Origin: Candidatus Fermentithermobacillaceae bacterium
GTDB taxonomy: Bacteria; Bacillota; Sulfobacillia; Fermentithermobacillales; Fermentithermobacillaceae
Direction: 5' to 3'
DNA: 34,275 nucleotides
NCBI GenBank assembly: GCA_012841375.1
Contig: DUUV01000009.1
Span: 1 to 34,275, forward strand
Below are positions 22,855 through 32,076 of the stretch, piece after piece. The position numbers and the translations under genes were made by a program. Under the pieces are notes generated by a model. The model made no database searches. It was not told where the DNA came from and saw only the letters and a list, made by a program, of their open reading frames with translations. Position 1 is the first letter of the stretch. Every line of letters starts with the position of its first letter.

Positions 22855-24007
22855 CCGCGGCACCACCTTTCGGCCCCTCTGGGCGACTGCCCGTTTTTCC
22901 TTCATCTCTTGCCGGCTCTATCCCCCTCGCCCGGGCGACGGCGTAGAGCACCCATCCCAGGGCTAAGAGACCTATGCCGGCCGTGTCGAAGAAGTACGTC
23001 CCCAGGAGCTGGGCCGCCTGGAGTAGGTTGACTGGTAGGGCGCCTATGGCGAATGTGATGCCGGTCAGCGCAGGCAGAAAGGGCCGGTACGTGTTCGTGC
23101 CCGACATCTCTGCCAGGAAGACAAGGATCACGAAATACGCGAACCCGGCCTGTATGGCTGAGCCGAAGAACCAGGTAAACACAAACACCGCCTCGACGCG
23201 CTGGACGTACCTGCCCAGATATATAGACCTCGCCACTATCCCCATGGGGTGAGTCAGCCGTGTACCGGAGGGATAGGGAAAGAAGAGGAGCACCGAGACC
23301 ACGGTCGCCGCCAGAACTCCGCCTGCAGCCCAGAGGCCTCGCATGACTCCTTTGGAGAGGTCTCCTTCGCTGCGGACGTAGGTCTTGAGCGCCGCGAAGG
23401 CCGGCAGTATTCCCCAGAGGCCCACGAGCCGCAGCCCTTTGAGAGCCACTACCGGGAGACCCGGTCCCCAGAAAGGCGTGAGGTTTCTTACATCCAGGTC
23501 TCTCAGTGAGGCCAGCATAATGAGCAGAAACGAGATCGCCGTGGGCGCCAGGAAAAAAGTTGACGCCCTTGCCAGACTCTCGAGGCCGGCCCATGTTGAG
23601 TAGGCGCTTGCGGCGATGAGGACTATGAGCAGGATTTCGATGGGGATCTCCGGGAGGAGGCCGATGGCTGCTCCTCCTGCGAAGAGTCGCATGCTGAAAG
23701 AGATGGCTACCGTGAATGCCGCGGTTATGAATGCGCACACCAGTGTCCCCAGTGCTTTCCCCAAGGTCTTCTGAAGCGCCGCGAAGAAGGGAAGACCCGC
23801 GGTAACACTGGACCACTTGAGCCACCCTATAGTTCCCAGAGCCGCGGCGGTGGTGGATATGATGACCGCCATCCACGCTCCCGTGGAGAGTTCAAGCGTA
23901 AGGAATGTAGGGGTGATGAGGAAGGCCTTCACCCCGAGCAAGAAAGCCATCAGCGAGGCAATCTGCCCCCCTGAGACGTGGCCCAGGGCAAGAGCCGTCT
24001 CCTTCAT
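22823..24007 (-). CDS. gerAB: Spore germination permease GerAB-type
   Basis: About 394 residues, mostly membrane-spanning, of the endospore germination permease (APC-like) family: 'VSGGQIASLMAFLLGVKAFL', 'SAYSTWAGLESLARASTFFL', 'LTPFWGPGLPVVALKGLRL', 'FPYPSGTRLTHPMGIVARSI'. It is the B subunit, thought to bind the germinant. ATG 24007 is chosen as the family-like start. The frame stays open to GTG 24160, which has AAAAGGAAGGG just before it and would add 51 basic residues inside the end of gerAA; this cannot be excluded. The C terminus is Gly/Arg/Ala-rich and overlaps gerAC. Confidence 0.9.
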   Translation of the reverse strand: MKETALALGHVSGGQIASLMAFLLGVKAFLITPTFLTLELSTGAWMAVIISTTAAALGTIGWLKWSSVTAGLPFFAALQKTLGKALGTLVCAFITAAFTVAISFSMRLFAGGAAIGLLPEIPIEILLIVLIAASAYSTWAGLESLARASTFFLAPTAISFLLIMLASLRDLDVRNLTPFWGPGLPVVALKGLRLVGLWGILPAFAALKTYVRSEGDLSKGVMRGLWAAGGVLAATVVSVLLFFPYPSGTRLTHPMGIVARSIYLGRYVQRVEAVFVFTWFFGSAIQAGFAYFVILVFLAEMSGTNTYRPFLPALTGITFAIGALPVNLLQAAQLLGTYFFDTAGIGLLALGWVLYAVARARGIEPARDEGKTGSRPEGPKGGAAGASLQNPGSS

Positions 24008-24032
24008 CCTTGACGTCGACCCATTGGCGCCA

Positions 24033-25853
24033 TCAGATTGATCTATCGTCGCCGGGCCTTGCGCTCTTTCCGCCCCCGCTCTTTGGGGTGTCCCCGGTTT
24101 TCTTGTCTTGGCCCCCGGTTGCCTCTGGGTTCTCCCCGGCTCCTTGCCCACCGCCGTCACCTGCCCTTCCTTTTGGCTTGTCGTCGTGAAGGGTCGCTCC
24201 GGCGTCCCAAAGACGCGCTACCCGGCCCAAGCGCTGAACGTCCTTAGGATGTATGTAGGACGGGCGCCCTTCGACCTTCCACGGTTCGGAGACGAAAGCC
24301 CCTCTATACGAGGGTTGTCGCATAGGGGCCAGCGGAGTTAGGAAAGGCACCCCGAAACTGTTCAGGGCGAAGGCGTGGCAGAGCATCACATAGGTCAGGG
24401 CCACTATTCCGAGGAGGCCCAGGACTGACCCGGCCACGATGAACAAGAGCGTCGCGACTCTGATGAACATACCTATCTCCAGGTTTGGCAGGGTAAAAGA
24501 AGCGACTGCCGTGACGGCGATGATTATGACCAAGATGGGACTGACAATCGAGGCGGTCACTGCGGCTTCGCCGATTAGAATCGCGCCCACGATGCCAATA
24601 GTGGGACCGATGGGCGAAGGTATCCGTATGCCGGCTTCTCTGATGAGCTCAAACGCAAAGAACATGAGCAGGACTTCGACATAGAGGGGAAAAGGGATGG
24701 GTTCCCGGGACGCGGCGATGGCCATCATCATGGCCGACGGGACCATCTCCGGGTGGTAGTTCACTATGGCTACATACAAGCCCGGTAGGTACACGGTGAG
24801 AAAGAAACTGATGTACCGGATGATCCGGAGGACGTTTCCGTAAGGCCAGCGGATCAGGCGGTCTTCGGCGCTGTGCAGAAACGTGAATACGTTGACGGGC
24901 ACGATCAGGGCGAACGGGTCGCCTGACACCATTATCGAGCACATCCCCTGCATGAGGTGAGTAGCCACCCGATCGGGCCTCTCGGTGCTGAGGATGGTAG
25001 GCAAGAGTGTATGGGTGTCCTCGATGAATTGCTCCAGCTCTCCCGAAGTGAATATCTCCGATACGTCCAGGCTCAGTATCCGTCTACGGCATTCGTCCAC
25101 CAATTTGGGATTGGCGATCGACGACATATATATGAGCGCGCACTTGGTGTTTGCCGTTACGCCTATATCGAGGCTTTCCACCACGAGGTCGGGGCTCTGG
25201 ATAATCGAGCGGAGCAGGGCCGTGTTGCTCCTCAGGACCTCAACGAACCCCTGCTGCGGGCCACGCACGATGCGCTCGGATACCGCCTCGCCTACCTGCC
25301 TGTGCTCCCAACCTTTGGTCTCAACCACCAGGGCTATGTCGCTTTTCTCCACAAGCACCACGGTGTCTCCCATGAGCATGCTCTCAACAAGCTTCTGGAT
25401 GCTGCGGGTGCGCTCAATCTGGCCGTTTGGCAACAAGGCCGCTTCCAGCCAGTCGACCGGACTCTTGCCGCCGGTCTTCCGTATCGGGCTCAAGAGCATG
25501 AGCGGCTGAAGTACACACCTGAACAGCTTGTCGAAGGCGCTCATGCCTTCCACGTAGGCAACGACCACCCTCACCTTTGGGTTGGCCGAGAGTATTTCTC
25601 TGAAAACGACGTCAGACGACTCGGGCACGTGAAAGAGCTCTTTGAGGACACGAGCGTTTTCGTCAAGGTCCTTGGAAAGCCTCTTGCCTCCGGTCTTCTC
25701 GCCTTCCTCTTTCTTCTTCGGCGGCATCTCGCCGGGTATGGGACGGCGCCCGAGCGAAAACCGAGTACGCTCGGGATGCCCTTTGGCCGGCGTCAGGATG
25801 TTCTTGACAGTCTTCCAGATGTTCGGCACACGCAACATATCACCTGGTTTCAT
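24033..25853 (-). CDS. gerAA: Spore germination receptor subunit GerAA-type
   Basis: About 606 residues. A hydrophilic N-terminal domain includes a basic segment (MPPKKKEEGEKTGGK) and the GerA core 'ARVLKELFHVPESSDVVFRE'; the C-terminal half has about five membrane segments with 'ADRLIRWPYGNVLRIIRYIS'-like and 'FELIREAGIRIPSPIGPTIG' then IVGAILIGEAAV, the family hallmark. A tail of about 55 residues rich in Gly, Lys, Asp and Pro follows. It is the A subunit of a germinant receptor. The ATG at 25853 is chosen because the dprA gene lies divergently beyond it; AAGGAGGGAG, 17 bases upstream, sits in a CCCTCC/GGAGGG inverted repeat (25873-25886). Confidence 0.92.
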   Translation of the reverse strand: MKPGDMLRVPNIWKTVKNILTPAKGHPERTRFSLGRRPIPGEMPPKKKEEGEKTGGKRLSKDLDENARVLKELFHVPESSDVVFREILSANPKVRVVVAYVEGMSAFDKLFRCVLQPLMLLSPIRKTGGKSPVDWLEAALLPNGQIERTRSIQKLVESMLMGDTVVLVEKSDIALVVETKGWEHRQVGEAVSERIVRGPQQGFVEVLRSNTALLRSIIQSPDLVVESLDIGVTANTKCALIYMSSIANPKLVDECRRRILSLDVSEIFTSGELEQFIEDTHTLLPTILSTERPDRVATHLMQGMCSIMVSGDPFALIVPVNVFTFLHSAEDRLIRWPYGNVLRIIRYISFFLTVYLPGLYVAIVNYHPEMVPSAMMMAIAASREPIPFPLYVEVLLMFFAFELIREAGIRIPSPIGPTIGIVGAILIGEAAVTASIVSPILVIIIAVTAVASFTLPNLEIGMFIRVATLLFIVAGSVLGLLGIVALTYVMLCHAFALNSFGVPFLTPLAPMRQPSYRGAFVSEPWKVEGRPSYIHPKDVQRLGRVARLWDAGATLHDDKPKGRAGDGGGQGAGENPEATGGQDKKTGDTPKSGGGKSARPGDDRSI

Positions 25854-25952
25854 GGGTCTTATCTCAGCATCTCCCTCCTTGGAGGGTGTTATGAGAAGAC
25901 GACTGTCCCCCCGGGTCGATTTGTGGTACATTAGATCGAGAACTGGAAAAGT

Positions 25953-26885
25953 ATGGAAGGGGCGATGGCCTCCGTGGAGAGTCGGGTGCTCGCCTTTAGA
26001 CAGGAAGGCTATCCTGAAAACCTCATGCGCCTGCCGGATCCTCCGGCGGTTCTGCACATTGTCGGGGCTGTTGAGCCCAGGGACCGGCTGGCTGTGGCCA
26101 TCGTCGGCACCCGTTATCCAACCGAAGTCGGCAAGTGGGTTGCCCGGGAGATCGCGGCAGATATCGCCGGAGCGGGCATGACCGTTGTATCGGGCCTGGC
26201 GAGAGGCATAGATGGGGTGGCTCATAGAGCGGCCATAAGAGTGGGCGGGCGCACAATCGCGTGCCTTGGGTGTGGAGTAGACTACGTATACCCCGGGGAA
26301 AACCGGGATCTGTATCGTGATATCCCGTCCCAAGGAGCGCTTCTATCCGAGTACGCCGACGGCTCCCGGCCGCTCAGATACCACTTTCCTCAGAGGAACC
26401 GCATTATAGCCGGATTGTCTCTCGGAGTAGTCGTGATTGAGGCGGGGGCGCGTTCAGGAGCTCTCAACACCGCTTCTTGGGCCCTCCATTACGGTATACC
26501 TGTGATGGCCGTGCCGGGAAGCGTGAGATCGCCCAAGTGCGCCGGGACCAACAAGCTCATTCAGGAAGGGGCTTATCTGGTAACATCGGCACGCGATGTG
26601 CTATCCTTTCTCGGGCGAGAAACCGAATGTATCCCTGTACCGGGAGATCATCCGGGGATGTCGCCGCTTAAGGAGAGTACTTTGGAGGAATCCGCAGTTC
26701 TCGAGGAACTTCGGGGCTATCCGCTATCGGCCGATGCCCTGTCGGAGAGACTGCCGGGGATGCCCGCGGGCAAGATAGCGGCATTACTTGCGTGCCTCGA
26801 AATGAAGGGTGCCGTCGTGAGGACGGCAGGAGGAAAATTCCTTGCTTTGGCGGGGCAGGCTACAAATGGGAAGGAGCGCGGCTGA
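25953..26885 (+). CDS. dprA: DNA processing protein DprA (Smf)
   Basis: 310 residues with the extended Rossmann fold that binds single-stranded DNA and loads RecA during transformation. Seen: 'VAIVGTRYPTEVGKWVAREI', 'VVSGLARGIDGVAHRAAI', 'ACLGCGVDYVYPGENRDLY', 'FPQRNRIIAGLSLGVVVIEA', 'SGALNTASWALHYG', and a C-terminal winged-helix-like end ('LPGMPAGKIAALLACLEMKG'). Start uncertain: ATG 25953 (GGAAAAG upstream), ATG 25965 and GTG 25974 are all in frame. topA starts 3 bases after its stop. Divergent from gerAA. Confidence 0.94.
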   Translation: MEGAMASVESRVLAFRQEGYPENLMRLPDPPAVLHIVGAVEPRDRLAVAIVGTRYPTEVGKWVAREIAADIAGAGMTVVSGLARGIDGVAHRAAIRVGGRTIACLGCGVDYVYPGENRDLYRDIPSQGALLSEYADGSRPLRYHFPQRNRIIAGLSLGVVVIEAGARSGALNTASWALHYGIPVMAVPGSVRSPKCAGTNKLIQEGAYLVTSARDVLSFLGRETECIPVPGDHPGMSPLKESTLEESAVLEELRGYPLSADALSERLPGMPAGKIAALLACLEMKGAVVRTAGGKFLALAGQATNGKERG

Positions 26886-26888
26886 CGC

Positions 26889-28979
26889 ATGGCGGCTGAG
26901 ACGAAACGTCCACTTATAATAGTTGAGTCACCTACGAAGGCAAAGACCATATCCCGGTTCATGAAATCGAGATACCGGGTGATGGCTTCTTTGGGTCACG
27001 TGAGAGACCTCCCCAAGAGCACTCTGGGGGTTGACGTCCACAACAACTTTGCGCCCAAGTACATAAACATCAGGGGTAAAGGCGATCTCATAAGGGAACT
27101 CAGGGAGGCGTCCAAGAAAGCTTCTTCTATATACTTGGCCACCGACCCTGACCGGGAAGGCGAGGCCATCTCCTGGCACCTCTGCACCATCCTGGGGATA
27201 GACCCGGGAGAAGCGAAGCGGGTTACGTTCCATGAGATAACGGAAAAAGCGGTGAAGGAGGCCTTCTCCAAGCCGAAGCCCGTGAACCAGAGACTGGTCG
27301 ATGCGCAGCAAGCCAGACGGGTGCTGGACAGGCTGGTTGGGTACAGCCTGAGCCCCCTTCTTTGGCACAAAATACGACCGGGGCTATCGGCGGGCAGGGT
27401 GCAGTCTGCCGCCCTACGGCTTATCGTAGCCCGGGACAGCGAGATCGCTTCGTTCAAGCCGGAAGAATACTGGACCCTGGACGCATACCTTGAGGGCGAG
27501 GAGGGACAGGTAAAGGCCCGGTACTTCGGAGAGAAAGGCCGGAAGAAAGCCCTTTCCAGCCGGTCCGATGTAGACGCCGTCCTCTCGTCCATCAAAGGCA
27601 AGCCGTTTATCGTGGCTTCGGTCAAGCCTAGGGAACGAAAGAGGCAGGCACCGGCCCCCTTCACAACCTCAACTCTCCAACAGGAGGCCTCACGGAAACT
27701 CGGATTTCCAGTGAGGAAGACCATGTCGGTTGCCCAGACCCTCTACGAGGGCGTGGAGCTCGGGAAAGACGGGTACACCGGCCTCATCACCTACATGAGG
27801 ACTGATTCAGTCAGGGTGGCGGCCAGCGCTGCCTCTGAGGCCCGCCAGTATATCGGCGAGGTGTTCGGGTCACAGTACGCCGGCGGCGGGAGGAGCGCGC
27901 GGCCGAGACCCCAGGAGCAGGGAGCGCATGAGGCCATACGTCCCACATCAGTGTTGCGGCTTCCATCGGAGGTAAAAGGTTTCCTAAAGAACGACCAGTA
28001 CAGGCTCTACAAACTGATCTGGGATAGGTTCGTCGCCAGCCAGATGGCGCCCGCCGTCTACGACACCGTGACTGCCGATATCAAGTCGGGCGACGCCACG
28101 TTCAGGGCCACGGGTTCCAGGATGAAGTTCGCGGGGTTCACCAAAGTCTACGAAGAGGGAAGGGACAGCCCGGCCGAGGACGACAAAGAGATCATCCCCC
28201 TCAGGGAAGGCGAGGTGCTGAGCCTCGTGAAGACCGAGCCCCTACAGCACTTCACCGAGCCCCCGCCCCGGTATACCGAGGCAACGCTGGTGAAAGCTTT
28301 GGAGGAGAACGGCATAGGCCGGCCGTCCACTTACGCTCCCATTATCGCGACGTTGTTCGAGAGGGAGTACGTTGCCAGAGAGCAGCGCCGGCTGTTCGCC
28401 ACCGAACTGGGCATCACGGTTGACAAGCTGCTCACTGAGAACTTCCCGTCTATCGTTGACCTGGCGTTCACCGCGGGCATGGAGAAGAAACTCGACTCGG
28501 TCGAGGAGGGCGAAGTAGACTGGGTCGCGATCTTGAGGGAGTTCTGGCAACCCCTCAAAGAGCAGATTGACCGCGCCGAAGAAGAGATTGCTCGCGTCAA
28601 GGTAGCAGACGAACCGGCGGGAGAGGACTGTGAAAAGTGCGGTCGCCCAATGGTGATAAAGCGGGGGAGATACGGCAAGTTCATTGCCTGTTCAGGGTAT
28701 CCCGAGTGCAAGAACACCAAACCCATCCTGGAAAAGACCGGGGTCACGTGCCCCAAGTGCGGGAAAGGCGACATAGTGGCCAGGCGGACACGCAAGGGAC
28801 GGGTGTTCTACGGGTGTTCCCAATACCCGAACTGCGACTACACAACCTGGAACCGGCCCGTCGCGGGATCCAAGTGTCCCGCCTGCGGCTCCTTCCTCGT
28901 TGAGGTGCAGGGTAGGCGGCGTGGGTTCCGGTGCTCCAACCAGGCTTGCGATCACCGGTCACAAAAAGTGGACAATTAA
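26889..28979 (+). CDS. topA: DNA topoisomerase I (type IA)
   Basis: 696 residues. TOPRIM domain with 'LIIVESPTKAKTISRFMKSR' and 'YLATDPDREGEAISWHL'; catalytic tyrosine Y302 in GLITYMRTDS; 'EALEENGIGRPSTYAPIIAT'-type motif near residue 475. The C terminus has three four-cysteine zinc ribbons (CEKCGRPM...CSGYPEC, CPKCGKGD...CSQYPNC, CPACGSFL...CSNQAC). It relaxes negatively supercoiled DNA. The ATG at 26889 has AAGGAG at 26871-26876. Length is typical for Bacillota. Downstream the expected trmFO gene is absent. Confidence 0.97.
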   Translation: MAAETKRPLIIVESPTKAKTISRFMKSRYRVMASLGHVRDLPKSTLGVDVHNNFAPKYINIRGKGDLIRELREASKKASSIYLATDPDREGEAISWHLCTILGIDPGEAKRVTFHEITEKAVKEAFSKPKPVNQRLVDAQQARRVLDRLVGYSLSPLLWHKIRPGLSAGRVQSAALRLIVARDSEIASFKPEEYWTLDAYLEGEEGQVKARYFGEKGRKKALSSRSDVDAVLSSIKGKPFIVASVKPRERKRQAPAPFTTSTLQQEASRKLGFPVRKTMSVAQTLYEGVELGKDGYTGLITYMRTDSVRVAASAASEARQYIGEVFGSQYAGGGRSARPRPQEQGAHEAIRPTSVLRLPSEVKGFLKNDQYRLYKLIWDRFVASQMAPAVYDTVTADIKSGDATFRATGSRMKFAGFTKVYEEGRDSPAEDDKEIIPLREGEVLSLVKTEPLQHFTEPPPRYTEATLVKALEENGIGRPSTYAPIIATLFEREYVAREQRRLFATELGITVDKLLTENFPSIVDLAFTAGMEKKLDSVEEGEVDWVAILREFWQPLKEQIDRAEEEIARVKVADEPAGEDCEKCGRPMVIKRGRYGKFIACSGYPECKNTKPILEKTGVTCPKCGKGDIVARRTRKGRVFYGCSQYPNCDYTTWNRPVAGSKCPACGSFLVEVQGRRRGFRCSNQACDHRSQKVDN

Positions 28980-28986
28980 GAACAAG

Positions 28987-29015
28987 TTGCTCCTCGCGCA
29001 ACCTAATGTTATCAT
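28987..29015 (+). promoter_or_regulatory. Candidate promoter for xerC-hslVU-codY
   Basis: TTGCTC at 28987-28992 and TATCAT at 29010-29015 are spaced 17 bases. The -10 has five of six consensus bases, the -35 only three. The -10 lies in a perfect inverted repeat CTAATG-TTAT-CATTAG (29003-29018), possibly an operator. A GTTGC/GCAAC hairpin overlaps the -35. The stretch is unusually AT-rich for this window. Confidence 0.4.
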
Positions 29016-29072
29016 TAGTTCCGAATTGGCTATTGATTGCAGGCGTTTTGCAAACTGTGAGAAGGTGTGCCC

Positions 29073-30071
29073 TTGAGGTCAGTGTTGGAGAAGAGACAGG
29101 AGGAGTTCCTGGCCGAAGTAGGCGTATCCAAAACACAGAGCCCCAGTACCCAGAACGCGTACGCAAACGACCTGGGCCAGTTCATGGCCTTCCTGTCCGG
29201 GAAATACGGCGGAGAGGGATCGGCCCTACCCGACAGGATATCGGCCAACGATGTCCGCGGCTTCATCCAACACCTTGCCAAGAGCGGATATAAGTCCTCT
29301 TCGATAGCCCGCAAAACGTCATGTATCCGGAATTTCGTCCGGTTCGTAGAGCGGCGGAGCGACCTCACTCCCGAGGCTTCCAAAGCCGTCGCCCCGAGGA
29401 GGTCAAGGCAGGAACTCCCCAAGGTATTGTCCGAGGGCGAGGTAGAGACGCTCATCCGGGCGATAGAGGTTGAGACGCCCATAGGCAAGAGAGACAGGGC
29501 GATCTTGGAGGTTCTCTATGGCTCCGGCCTTAGGATAGGTGAACTCCAGCGCCTGAACGTAGGAGATATTGATTACTCTTTGGGTTTCGTCCATGTCTTG
29601 GGGAAAGGCGGCAAAGAAAGGTTTGTCCCTGTGGGCTCCGTAGCCCTTGAGGCGCTGGGCGACTATTTGGAGAACGGCCGGCCTTGTCTTGAGGGAGGTT
29701 CTCGAAGCGTGGCCGCATCCCGCTTAACGACCAGTCTTCGCAGGCCGCTATTTCTGAATCGCTTCGGGAAGAGGCTTTCGGTTAGATCCATGAGAAGAGT
29801 CTTGAAGAAGCACCTCCTTGAAGCCGGGATCGACCCCTCCAGATGCTCACCCCATACACTCAGGCACTCGTTCGCGACTCATCTTTTGAAAGGCGGGGCA
29901 GACTTAAGGTCTGTCCAGGATATGTTGGGACACGCGAGCATCCGTACAACGCAAATCTACACACACGTGATGCCGGAGCATCTTCGGGAAGTTTACAGGA
30001 GTCACCATCCCCGCGCCTCGTTGGGGGGCGCCAAGGGAGACCCCGGTGGGGCGAAGGGAGAAGCAGATTGA
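29073..30071 (+). CDS. xerC: Tyrosine recombinase XerC/CodV
   Basis: About 332 residues. N-terminal SAM-like core-binding domain with '[20 protein letters not shown]'; catalytic domain with R154 in [12 protein letters not shown], the lysine in [14 protein letters not shown]261-TLR264, '[20 protein letters not shown]', and nucleophile Y296 in QIYTHV. All catalytic residues are present. It resolves chromosome dimers at dif with a partner. The TTG at 29073 has GAGAAGGTG at 29059-29067; GTG 29067 is the alternative. Location before hslVU-codY is the B. subtilis codV position, so a chromosomal Xer role is favoured over a phage integrase. Its stop overlaps the hslV ATG by one base. Confidence 0.95.
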   Translation: MRSVLEKRQEEFLAEVGVSKTQSPSTQNAYANDLGQFMAFLSGKYGGEGSALPDRISANDVRGFIQHLAKSGYKSSSIARKTSCIRNFVRFVERRSDLTPEASKAVAPRRSRQELPKVLSEGEVETLIRAIEVETPIGKRDRAILEVLYGSGLRIGELQRLNVGDIDYSLGFVHVLGKGGKERFVPVGSVALEALGDYLENGRPCLEGGSRSVAASRLTTSLRRPLFLNRFGKRLSVRSMRRVLKKHLLEAGIDPSRCSPHTLRHSFATHLLKGGADLRSVQDMLGHASIRTTQIYTHVMPEHLREVYRSHHPRASLGGAKGDPGGAKGEAD

Positions 30072-30625
30072 TGGTCAATTCGGGACCTTTGATAAAGAGT
30101 ACCACCGTCCTCGCCGTGAGGTCCGGTGGCATGAGCGCCATGGCGGGAGACGGCCAAGTTACACTGGAGGCCAATCGCACCATCCTGAAGTCGGGCGCAA
30201 AGAAAGTACGGAAAATCTACAAGGGCAAGATATTGGCCGGGTTTGCCGGGTCTGTCGGAGACGCGCTGGCGCTCTTTGACAAACTGGAACGACACCTGGA
30301 GGAAACCAGAGGCGACCTGCAAAGGGCCGCGGTAGAACTGGCTAAAGAGTGGCGGACCGACAGGGTGCTGCGGCAGCTTCAGGCAATGCTCCTCTGTATG
30401 GACAGAGACCACATCCTCTTGGTGAGCGGCACCGGCGAGGTCATCGAGCCCGACGACAATGTACTGGCCATAGGATCGGGGGCGCCTTACGCCACGGCGG
30501 CCGCGAAGGCGCTGGTGAGACACAGCGACCTGACCGCCGGCGAGATCGCCCGTGAATCACTCAAGATCGCGGCCTCGATATGTATATACACAAATGAGAA
30601 TATTTCGGTGGAAATACTGGAATAG
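30071..30625 (+). CDS. hslV: HslV (ClpQ/CodW) proteasome-like protease subunit
   Basis: 184 residues. '[20 protein letters not shown]' and '[20 protein letters not shown]', '[20 protein letters not shown]', '[20 protein letters not shown]', '[13 protein letters not shown]' are HslV hallmarks. It is the proteolytic dodecamer of the HslUV protease. In most bacteria the nucleophile is Thr right after the initiator Met. Here nine residues (V2-S10) precede Thr11-Thr12, as in B. subtilis CodW, which has a short N-terminal extension. The ATG at 30071 has GAAGGGAG at 30054-30061. An internal TTG (30089) would shorten the extension. Confidence 0.95.
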   Translation: MVNSGPLIKSTTVLAVRSGGMSAMAGDGQVTLEANRTILKSGAKKVRKIYKGKILAGFAGSVGDALALFDKLERHLEETRGDLQRAAVELAKEWRTDRVLRQLQAMLLCMDRDHILLVSGTGEVIEPDDNVLAIGSGAPYATAAAKALVRHSDLTAGEIARESLKIAASICIYTNENISVEILE

Positions 30626-30648
30626 CACCGGGCAAGGGAGGCTTTTGG

Positions 30649-32049
30649 ATGGCAGACCTTACGCCTCGAGAAATAGTGGCTGAACTGGACAAATTCATAG
30701 TAGGTCAAGATAGGGCCAAGAGGGCCGTAGCCGTGGCTATTCGGAACCGGCTCAGGCGTCAGAAGGTCCAGGGAGATCTTCAGGACGACATTATCCCAAA
30801 GAACATTCTGATGATAGGCCCCACCGGAGTCGGCAAGACGGAGATATGCAGGCGGCTCGCCAAACTGGTGAACGCCCCGTTCGTCAAGGTGGAGGCATCC
30901 AAGTTCACCGAAGTAGGCTATGTCGGGCGGGATGTGGATTCCATCGTGCGCGACCTGGTTGAGTCGGCCGTGCGGATGGTCCGTAACGAACAGTTCGAGA
31001 CGGTCAAGGCAAAGGCCGATATGCTTGCTGAAGATCGCTTGGTGGATATCGTATGCCCGATCCCCAAGAGGAGGGAACCTTCCCGCAATCCCTTCGAGAT
31101 GCTGTTCAATCCCGGAGTCCGCGAAGAATCAGACGATGAAGACGACTTTGAGGAGAAGGTTCGAAAGGCCAGGGCGGAGAGAAGGCTTTTTAGGGAGCGT
31201 CTCTCCAGAGGTGAATGCGAAGACCAAGAAGTTGAGATCGAGGTAGAAGACACCTCAACTCCAACGCTGAACTTCTTCGACGGCAGCTCAATGCAGGAGA
31301 TGGGACTGAACATGCAGGACCTTCTGGGAGGCATCCTGCCGAAGCGGAAGAAGATACGCCGCCTCAAGGTGAGCGAGGCCAGGAAGGTCCTGTCCCAGGA
31401 GGAAGCTTCCAAACTTGTGGACGCCGATTCTGTCACGGCCGATGCCGTGAGACGGGCAGAGATGCTGGGAATAGTCTTTTTGGACGAGTTGGACAAAGTG
31501 GCAGGGCGCGAGCAAGGGACGGGGCCCGACGTATCGAGAGAAGGCGTCCAGCGTGATCTCTTACCCATAGTCGAAGGTACAACCGTGGTCACCAAGTATG
31601 GGCCCGTGAAGACAGATCACATACTGTTCATTGGCGCGGGGGCCTTCCACGTCTCGAAGCCCGCGGACCTAATCCCTGAGCTGCAGGGAAGGTTTCCGAT
31701 CAGAGTGGAACTTGACCCCCTAACTCAGGCCGACTTCGTCAGAATCCTCGAAGAACCGGAAAATTCGTTGACAAGACAGTATAAAGCTCTTCTCGTCACC
31801 GACGGAGTAGAGGTAGAATTCTGTAAAGACGGAATAAGAGAGCTAGCTGCAATGGCCTTCAAGGTGAACGAGACGGCCGAGAACATAGGAGCCCGGAGGC
31901 TTCACACCGTAATGGAGAAGCTTCTTGAAGATGTGCTTTTTGAGGCGCCCGGTCTGACTGAGCCCAGAGTCAGAGTGGACGCCGCGTACGTGAGAAGGAA
32001 GCTCGCGGACCTAGTGTCCGACAGAGACGTATCCCGCTACATCCTATAG
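30649..32049 (+). CDS. hslU: HslU (ClpY/CodX) AAA+ ATPase subunit
   Basis: 466 residues. '[20 protein letters not shown]' N terminus, Walker A GPTGVGKT at 57-64, '[20 protein letters not shown]', an acidic I domain, Walker [12 protein letters not shown], '[20 protein letters not shown]', and the C-terminal DVSRYIL tail that docks into HslV. It unfolds substrates for HslV. The ATG at 30649 has AAGGGAGG at 30633-30640. 23 bases after hslV. Confidence 0.97.
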   Translation: MADLTPREIVAELDKFIVGQDRAKRAVAVAIRNRLRRQKVQGDLQDDIIPKNILMIGPTGVGKTEICRRLAKLVNAPFVKVEASKFTEVGYVGRDVDSIVRDLVESAVRMVRNEQFETVKAKADMLAEDRLVDIVCPIPKRREPSRNPFEMLFNPGVREESDDEDDFEEKVRKARAERRLFRERLSRGECEDQEVEIEVEDTSTPTLNFFDGSSMQEMGLNMQDLLGGILPKRKKIRRLKVSEARKVLSQEEASKLVDADSVTADAVRRAEMLGIVFLDELDKVAGREQGTGPDVSREGVQRDLLPIVEGTTVVTKYGPVKTDHILFIGAGAFHVSKPADLIPELQGRFPIRVELDPLTQADFVRILEEPENSLTRQYKALLVTDGVEVEFCKDGIRELAAMAFKVNETAENIGARRLHTVMEKLLEDVLFEAPGLTEPRVRVDAAYVRRKLADLVSDRDVSRYIL

Positions 32050-32076
32050 GGCGGGCTACAGGAGGAGGAGAACCGG

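Noticed and set aside
22902-23876. 324-codon minus-strand open frame inside gerAB in another frame
   Set aside because: Arg/His/Gly-rich shadow; the overlapping frame encodes a typical membrane permease.
24957-25934. 325-codon plus-strand open frame inside gerAA
   Set aside because: It is antisense to clearly conserved GerA coding sequence and shows no recognisable family.
25854-26333. Extension of the gerAA frame into dprA
   Set aside because: It would run antisense through conserved DprA motifs; the family-like GerAA protein is already complete from 25853.
28995-29020. CTAATG/CATTAG hairpin as a terminator for topA
   Set aside because: The stem is short and AT-rich and no T run follows; it is better seen as a possible operator.
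29073-30071. Tyrosine recombinase as a sign of a prophage or integrative element
   Set aside because: Its position before hslVU-codY matches chromosomal codV/xerC, and there are no phage genes or attachment repeats around it.
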